A stretch of 64,000 nucleotides of DNA from Schistosoma mansoni (Eukaryota; Platyhelminthes; Trematoda; Strigeidida; Schistosomatidae). Below the pieces are notes generated by a model. That model did no database searches and had not been told where the DNA came from. It saw nothing but the letters and a program-made list of their open reading frames with translations. A program made the position numbers and the translations under genes. The number at the start of each line of letters is the position of its first letter. The first letter of the stretch is position 1. The stretch lies in NCBI RefSeq assembly GCF_000237925.1, contig NC_031501.1:3910801-3974800 (forward strand), given 5' to 3'. Positions 58,370 through 64,000 of this stretch are shown piece by piece.

Positions 58370-58475
58370 ACTCGGTATTCCCAGTCGGCCACCCATGCAC
58401 GCATTGACTGGGCCCGACGATGCTTAACTGAGGTGATCGGATGAGAACCGATGTTTCCAATGTGCTGTACTTGTA
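58370..58475 (-). rRNA. 5S rRNA-derived sequence (pseudogene)
   Basis: In reverse complement it follows 5S rRNA from about base 10 to 108: CGGTTCTCATCCGATCACC, AGTTAAGCATCGTCGGGCCC (box A), GCATGGGTGGCCGACTGGG and AATACCG (box C region). The first bases and the 3' terminus of a true gene are missing and several positions deviate. It sits inside a SINE, so it is not a functional 5S gene. Confidence 0.75.
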
Positions 58476-58735
58476 ATCTTGAGGGAGCTGATGCTCCGTG
58501 GTAGATCCGATCTTGTGTCATCCATCTTCACAGTCTGAGGTGTTGCCAGTAAACCATTTTGATCGTATTTGATCTTCTGTAGGGTTTCCTGTCGATTACT
58601 CCCAATAACCTAAAGCCAAAACAGTGCATGCGATGTTAAATTCTTTAGACTAGCGGCCACTGTTACATGATCAACAGAATTTGATCATCAAGAAGGACTA
58701 CAGAAACATGATATTTGTTACAATAGGGATTACTG
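58476..58735. mobile_element. Family B SINE, fold-back, fused to 5S sequence
   Basis: A minus part at 58476-58570 (CTCAGACTGTGAAGATGG, GGAGCATCAGCTCCC, AGATTACAAGTAC) runs straight into the 5S-derived DNA. A plus part at about 58578-58735 (TAGGGTTTCCTGTCGATTAC, ACAGTGCATGCGATG) is the region after the ribozyme. Confidence 0.6.
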
Positions 58736-58739
58736 GCTA

Positions 58740-59540
58740 ACTCTGGTTTATGTGTCTAGAATACGCTAGATATAGTTATTTTCACAAGAGCAACTGGACT
58801 GGTAAGTCGGAAAAGCTAGATAGCTCAACTTTTACCTCAGTAGGTACTATCGGTTAACTAAAATGTGGCAATCAGAATGGCTAACTTCGTAAAATACTGC
58901 TTTTACTATGACTTGTCTATGGCATGGGACATCGATGTGTTTATTTTCGTTGTCCTAATTTAAAACAATAGAGATTTCCAACATTCATCCGTACGTATGA
59001 AGATGAGTTTATTCCGAGTATTTATGCAGGTGTTCTTTGAAAGGGGAGTATACAGTATGTCAATTTACTGTTTTCCAGCTGGGGAATATTTTTTTATCTA
59101 AAGTTGAAGATATCCTTAGGTTGTATGTATTAAATTTCGTCTATTTGAAAGATTACTTTTTGATGTATGGTTTACAATATTTCTCTCGATATATTACGAT
59201 GATACGTAAACACGATAATGGGACTAGTCACGTTCTGCTGGTGTCACATCAGATGTCATTTGTCCTGTCAATGGATTTCTAGTGAAATCCCTAGTGACTG
59301 TGACAAATATGTTTTAAATGAGTCAAATTCTAGTTACATTTCTGACGTGATTGTATCAGATGTTGGATATTCACACAAACTATGTACGTCGAGTAGAATC
59401 CCCAGTCAATAGAACGATGAATCAGAGGGCATAGCAAGTCTGTCTGAAGCAGTAAGAGAACCAGATTAAGGTTAGGTATTAAGAGTTAGGCTAGAGTTCT
59501 GAGTTGGGTTTACGAACTGACACTAATCATAATGCAATAC
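58740..59540. other. Intronic non-coding stretch
   Basis: It lies between the exons at 57796 and 60272. Frames at 59037-59412 have no support. Confidence 0.45.
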
Positions 59541-59544
59541 TTTA

Positions 59545-59890
59545 ACACCCCTTCTTAGCCTGTTACCTCTCGTGGAGCATAGGTTTACGACCAGGATTGT
59601 TCAACCAACTCTGTTCTAGGTTTTCGTTTCCAGTTGTTGCTGTCCATTCTTCTGACGTCTGACTCAGATTTCCGGCTGAATGTGTTCTTAACTCTTCTCT
59701 TTTTGTCTCAAGGGTTTTGAGCTAGGGTATGCTTTGTGATGCAGTATGATGATTTCCACAATATTTGTCCCATCCACCTTTAACGTCTTTTCCTAATTTC
59801 CTCTTCAACTGGGATCTGCTTTGTTTCGTGCCAGAGTAGTTTGATGCAGTTGTTTGACCAACGAATCTGGAGTATCATGCGTAGATAACT
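59545..59890 (-). repeat. SR2-like LINE C-terminal fragment
   Basis: Minus strand reads LRMILQIRWSNNCIKLLWHE, TKQIPVEEEIRKR and ENLEQSWLNNPGRKPMLHER, typical of the C-terminal part of SR2-type RTE proteins. Frameshifted. Confidence 0.6.
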
Positions 59891-60271
59891 GTTTGTAAGT
59901 AGTAGTATTATTAGCTATTAAACTTAACAAAATCGGTTGTTACACTCTTATGATCTAATATCTTTCTTCTTTCATTTATTTCCTCATATTTTTGCGAGCC
60001 GATATGTGCCAAATTAAGCTAATAATAGTCAGTCGACCACACTTGTGTGTTAGGTTCTACATAATTTAGATCTGTTTTACGTATTTGTAATGTAATACAT
60101 TCATCCTTAAGCGTCGCTAATAGGTATCAGCATACATCTATGATGCCAGTCGGTGTTGATACTATTTATTTAAACCTAATGTCAGTGTATAAATACAATA
60201 ACTAGCCTGTTACTCAGTGAACAATATTATTATGATAATTTGATTTTATTTCTTCAAATAATGTTTTCTAG

Positions 60272-60439
60272 ACTCTCTGCTCGTTGATTTAATATGTACA
60301 CAATCAGATGAAGGTATCGATGATTTTTCACGATCTAGAAGCTGTTATGGTAATGCAGCTGAAGCTAATCTATGGGCTCCTGCTTTATGGATTAAAGTTG
60401 TGACTCGTAATTCATCTCGTCTTAATAATGCTTGGCGAG
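60272..60439 (+). CDS. Internal exon 2 of the same host gene
   Basis: It follows TTTTCTAG and ends CGAG|GTAATG. It is 168 bp and starts and ends in phase 1, so with the previous exon it stays open: DSLLVDLICTQSDEGIDDF, GNAAEANLWAPALWIKVV and NSSRLNNAWRG. I do not recognise the family. The 2.2-kb intron contains the SINE/5S chimera and an SR2 fragment. Earlier and later exons were not identified. Confidence 0.65.
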
Positions 60440-60785
60440 GTAATGTGTGTTTGTTTTTCTAATTCTGCTTTATTGTGAATTTATTTATTTTTTTGCGGTG
60501 ACACGTGAATGAGTAATTTTCGATGTACTTTTATCCATTCAATGTGAAAACTTAGACTACACTTAGAGAGTAGTACAATATCATAGGTAAGTGTTCTTGT
60601 GGTGGTAGTAGTAGTAGTTAGTAGTAGTAATGAGTTAGTTGGTTTGATTACCAATTAGGTTCCACGAAAGAATTTTAACTTTCAGTTGATATTCATCGAC
60701 TCATTCCATTTGTGTCTTTAGTGAGGTATTTCAAGGTTCATCGGGGAATGTGAAGTATTCAGAGAGCGGGAATATTTTTCACACA

Positions 60786-60906
60786 TGCTTACTTACCTAC
60801 GCCTGTTACTCCTCATGGGGGAGCATAGTCTTCCCATCAGCATTCTTCACTGAACTCTGTACTGGGCGATCCTTTCCAGTTACTATTCATCCTTTTGATA
60901 TATGCC
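60786..60906 (-). repeat. SR2-like LINE 3' stub
   Basis: Its minus strand has NSNWKGSPSTEF then a CTCCCCCATGAGGAGTAACA-type end, matching the C-terminal end seen at 27.5 and 38.5 kb. Confidence 0.5.
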
Positions 60907-60910
60907 TTTA

Positions 60911-61893
60911 ATTCTCCCAACCGTTGCTGCCACCTTGACGTAGTGGTCGGGCTTGCCTATCGTGATGAACTAATCGAGTTATACTGGCTGGAACAATCGT
61001 TCCTCAAGGTCCTACCATGCCAGACAGGTCGGTTGAAGAGCGGTAAGACTAAAAGCAGCAAACCCAAGGTCCGAAGGCGAAGTCATACTGCTGACTGTAC
61101 AAAAGTGTGACGTCAGTAAGGTGTTTCCTTCAGACAACCAGCATAACAGCGATGCTGCCTTCCCACAAGGGGGGGGGCGGGGTAGGAAAAGGTCGACCCT
61201 AAAAATGCACACCTTGCCTAACCCCATGGATATCCGTCTCCAGCGGTAAGGTCTCAACTAATACAAAAATTACTCACAAAAAGGTCGTGTGTGACCGACT
61301 TCAAGCAGTTGTCCCTTAGGCACTGCAGTCACGCTCTCAGGTCACTAAGACCACTAATAATCCCTTCTACGGTGTGGGCAACCAGGAAGTGATAACCGCC
61401 CTCATACCTTTAACAGCACTCAAGATCACTTTATTCATAATCAATCTCCTTCTTCAATTACTATTATTCCTCCTACCTCGACTATCAACATTAAACTTCC
61501 TCTTTCGGCTTCCTCCTCAAGTGTCACCTTAGCCAACGATTCTAGTGCGCAAAACACTGTCTCAGATCTACTTAAACCTCGCTCCAAACTACACATTGAA
61601 GCCTTCAACGTACGCACCCTATGTCAAATCGGCCAGCAGGCCTCATTGGCTAAATTTCTAGAATCCCCTACGATTGATATATGCTGTGTTTCCAAGACAT
61701 GCTTACAGGATCCTAATGTGGTCATTCACTTGATCTCACCTAGCCGAAATGGAGAGCCGACGAGATACACCCTCCGTTTATTTGGCGACCGGATGACTAG
61801 TTCTCGTGAACTTGCAGGTGTAGGCATAGCACTAAGTACGAGGGCAGAACAAGCACTATTAGAGTAGGTTCCCATTAACAGTCGCCTATGTGC
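60911..61893 (+). mobile_element. SR3/Perere-3-like LINE 5' end with endonuclease
   Basis: The 5' leader (CAACCGTTGCTGCCACCTTG, then GLAYRDELIELYWLEQSFLK) is followed by the start of the main ORF. That part includes the apurinic-type endonuclease N-terminus: LHIEAFNVRTLCQIGQQASL, IDICCVSKTCLQDPNVVIHL and ELAGVGIALSTRAEQALLE, ending in PINSRLCAV. The conserved endonuclease Glu position (usually SET) reads SKT here, so the copy is inactive at that site. It stops at 61893, where an SR2 fragment begins in the opposite orientation. A GC-rich G run lies near 61168. Confidence 0.75.
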
Positions 61894-63270
61894 TGTTGTG
61901 TTGTATTGGAGTATCCTGGTTTTTTCCTTGTGTTTTGTGAGACCTACTGCTGCAGAGGCTTCTACTACACTGGTTGTCTTCATTTGCCTTTTTCGGTATA
62001 TATGGGATAGAAGAACTAGGTCATCGGCGAAGTTTAAATCGTTTAGTTGTATGAAAGCTGTTCATTGTATTCCGTACTTCCTCCCTGATGAAGAAGTATT
62101 CACAATCTAGTCAACCACCAGAAGAAAGAGAAAGAGAGAGAGCAAGCAACGTTGTCTGACACCAGTCCTCACTTGGAATGCATCTATCATCTGTCCTCCA
62201 TGCACAGATTTGCAGTGCAGTTCGTCGTTCGAATTCCGAATAATATTGACGATCTTCTTAGGTACACCATAGTGTCGAAGAAGTTTCCACAAATTTCTAT
62301 CCACACTATCTAATGCTTTCTCATAGTCAAGGAATTTGATGTATAGTGACGAGTTCCATTCAATTGGTTGTTCTACGATGATCTGTAGTGTCGCGATATT
62401 GTCTGCGCACGACGGATCCTTACGGAATCCCGTCTGTTGATCTCGAAGCTGTACGTCTACTGAATCTTTCATTCAATTTAGTAACACTTGAAAACTTTCA
62501 TTTTCATTCCTTTCTCCCAGTCCATGTTGTCCCATGATATCTTCATATCCGGTGTTATCCATTCCGACATTTGGGTTTAAATCTCCCATCAGGTTGATCA
62601 AGTCCTTTCCTGGGCACTTCGCTATGATCGATTGCAGCGTCGAGTGGAACTGACCTTTATCGTTGTCGTCGCTATGATTGGTGGGTACATAACACTGGAT
62701 AACATTCATTGTGATTCCCTCCTTGTTTTGAAGGATGCTTTGATGACTTTGGATCCGTGAGATTCACATCCTGTAAGTTCATTTCGTGGTTCTTTGGATA
62801 GCATCAAAGCAACTCCCTGAGTGTGTGGAGCACTTTCTTCCACATGACCCAAGTACTGTAGCATCTCTTCTGAACTTAACTTTTTCTGTCCAGCTTGGGT
62901 CCAATGCTTTTCACTGATTCCAAATAGTGTCAAGTTGTATCTCCTCATTTTCGTTGCTATTTGACTGGTCCTCGCGGTCTCCTTCATACTACGGACATTC
63001 TGTGTAAATATATTAACTGTTGCTCTGGTTGTTAGAAGTGGCTTTGGCCCCGTGATTTCCGGAGAATCTCGACTCTCATCATGAGACATCATAATTTTCT
63101 CCTTGAACTAGGAGGGCGGAGTCTCACTGGTTTAGTTTGTTTAACCTGGTTAGCGTATTTTTAGTAAGGTTGTTTTCCATGGGATGAGGTTGCTGACTAC
63201 ATGTCCAACCCTCCTCTCTTGTGTAGGCTTGGGACCGGCAGTAAACCTAGAAGAGCTACAGGCGGAGTTA
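61894..63270 (-). mobile_element. SR2-like RTE element with internal deletion
   Basis: From the right: 5' leader (CTCCGCCTGTAGCTCTTC, about 63250-63270), endonuclease words (NIFTQNVRSMKETARTSQIA, LFGISEKHWTQAGQ, DLINLMGDLNPNVGMDNTGY), then an abrupt join near 62500 to RT (QVLLN, MKDSVDVQLRDQQTGFRKDP, FLDYEKALDSVDRNLWKLL, GVRQRCLLSLFLFLLVVD) and the FADD box at about 62030-62045. Roughly the end of the endonuclease and the first RT blocks are missing. The 3' end is cut off at 61894. Confidence 0.75.
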
Positions 63271-63395
63271 TTTTTCATACACAACTGCAAAACATGGTTG
63301 ATCATGATAAAGTAAATCTATAGTGTTGACATATATTTACTGATGTTTGATTATTGTTGTCTCCTGTCATACTTGAAATGAATTTATTCGACAAT

Positions 63396-63760
63396 ATGGT
63401 CTATTATTTATTTATTTTATTTTATTTTATTTAAACACATATATATTGGTACAAAAGGGCACCAGATACTTATGCGCCACACAAAATAATGAAAGTAGGA
63501 AGAGAAGGGATGAAAAGATAAGGCGGACTGAAATGTACAACCAGAAGACTCTTTCAGTTAAGAAAGTTAGAACCACTCTTTATGTAGAAAGCAAAAGAAG
63601 GTTGCAGCAGGATCGCCACTGGCTTCTATTCTGAGCCATATCTGATAACGTCTCTAGCCACTGTGTTGCACCATCTCTCGGACCCCAGTCAGGGGTCTGA
63701 GTCGTGAAGGACCAACAGAAGAGAGAAAAAACCAACTGGGTAATATAAAGTATGTTCTTC
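63396..63760 (-). mobile_element. RTE-type LINE 3' end
   Basis: Minus strand: SFTTQTPDWGPRDGATQWLE, TLSDMAQNRSQWRSCCNLLL, stop, a short UTR, the tail GTGTGGCGCATAAGTATCTG and a TAAATAAAATAAAATA end. It matches the 3' end of the unit at 53.4-54.0 kb. Confidence 0.7.
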
Positions 63761-63857
63761 AAATGAGAATCTATATGTTAGTTCGTAAATAAGATAATGT
63801 GAATAGTTAATGTTAGCGGGATATAAATTGGATTAAAGCATGTTCCGTGCAGGATTG

Positions 63858-64000
63858 TTTTTATTTATTTAAACACATACATATTGGTACAAAGAAGTAC
63901 CAGATATATATGCGCCACACAAAACAATGAGAATGGGAAGAGAAAGGGGGAAGATGCGTATATAAAAAAAAGGATGAAAAAAAGAGAACAGTAATGGTGG
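63858..64000 (-). mobile_element. Start of another RTE-type 3' tail, cut by the window
   Basis: Its minus strand ends TGTGTGGCGCATATATATCT, GGTACTTCTTTGTACC and a TAAATAAATAAAAAC tail, and it runs out of the window to the right. Confidence 0.65.

Noticed and set aside
58370-58475. Functional 5S rRNA gene
   Set aside because: Both termini are missing, several conserved bases differ, and it is fused to a SINE.

Overview
This window looks like a gene-poor, repeat-packed piece of a blood-fluke (Schistosoma-type trematode) nuclear genome. The reasons are AT-rich, intron-dominated DNA; remains of non-LTR elements whose protein remnants resemble the schistosome SR2 and SR3/Perere-3 families; many copies of tRNA-promoter SINEs that carry hammerhead ribozyme cores, like the schistosome Sm-alpha repeats; and coding exons with short schistosome-like introns. 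The species cannot be fixed from the sequence alone. Three gaps of exactly 200 N (3920-4119, 32565-32764, 43736-43935) are placeholders, and each sits at a repeat edge.

Host coding signal is sparse. A single-pass membrane protein exon lies at 13718-14578 (+). A short leucine-rich exon that resembles CEP78 lies at 30351-30523 (-). Two phase-compatible exons of an unrecognised gene lie at 57796-58060 and 60272-60439 (+). A weaker exon candidate is at 3264-3429 (+). Almost everything else is mobile DNA or featureless AT-rich sequence.

Layout. 1-24 kb: SINE-like copies of three families (called A, B and C here), many folded back on themselves, with an SR3 3' end at 2.4-3.0 kb, an SR3 deletion derivative at 23.6 kb and fragments that may be solo LTRs. 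24.8-27.1 kb: a Penelope-like element with RT and GIY-YIG regions, 100-bp terminal inverted repeats, hammerhead motifs and a 13-bp target duplication. 27-36 kb: more SINEs, the CEP78-like exon and a nested palindrome around a gap. 37-42.6 kb: a decayed plus-strand CR1/Jockey-type LINE interrupted by an SR2 fragment and by a younger minus-strand CR1-type LINE. 43.9-52.8 kb: a near-perfect 3.7-kb inverted repeat around the body of a CACTA (tnp2-type) transposase gene; each arm also carries a DUF4806 companion gene and a 31-bp repeat array. 52.8-57.1 kb: an inverted pair of RTE-type units. 57.4-64 kb: host exons, a SINE/5S-rRNA chimera, and SR2, SR3 and other RTE fragments.

The common thread is self-cleaving RNA motifs. 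SINE families A, B and C and the Penelope-like element all carry hammerhead-type cores, and in the Penelope-like element the inverted repeats end exactly at the predicted cleavage position. The most striking structure is the 43.9-52.8 kb palindrome, which is either a very recent inverted duplication of a CACTA transposon or an assembly fold-back next to a gap.
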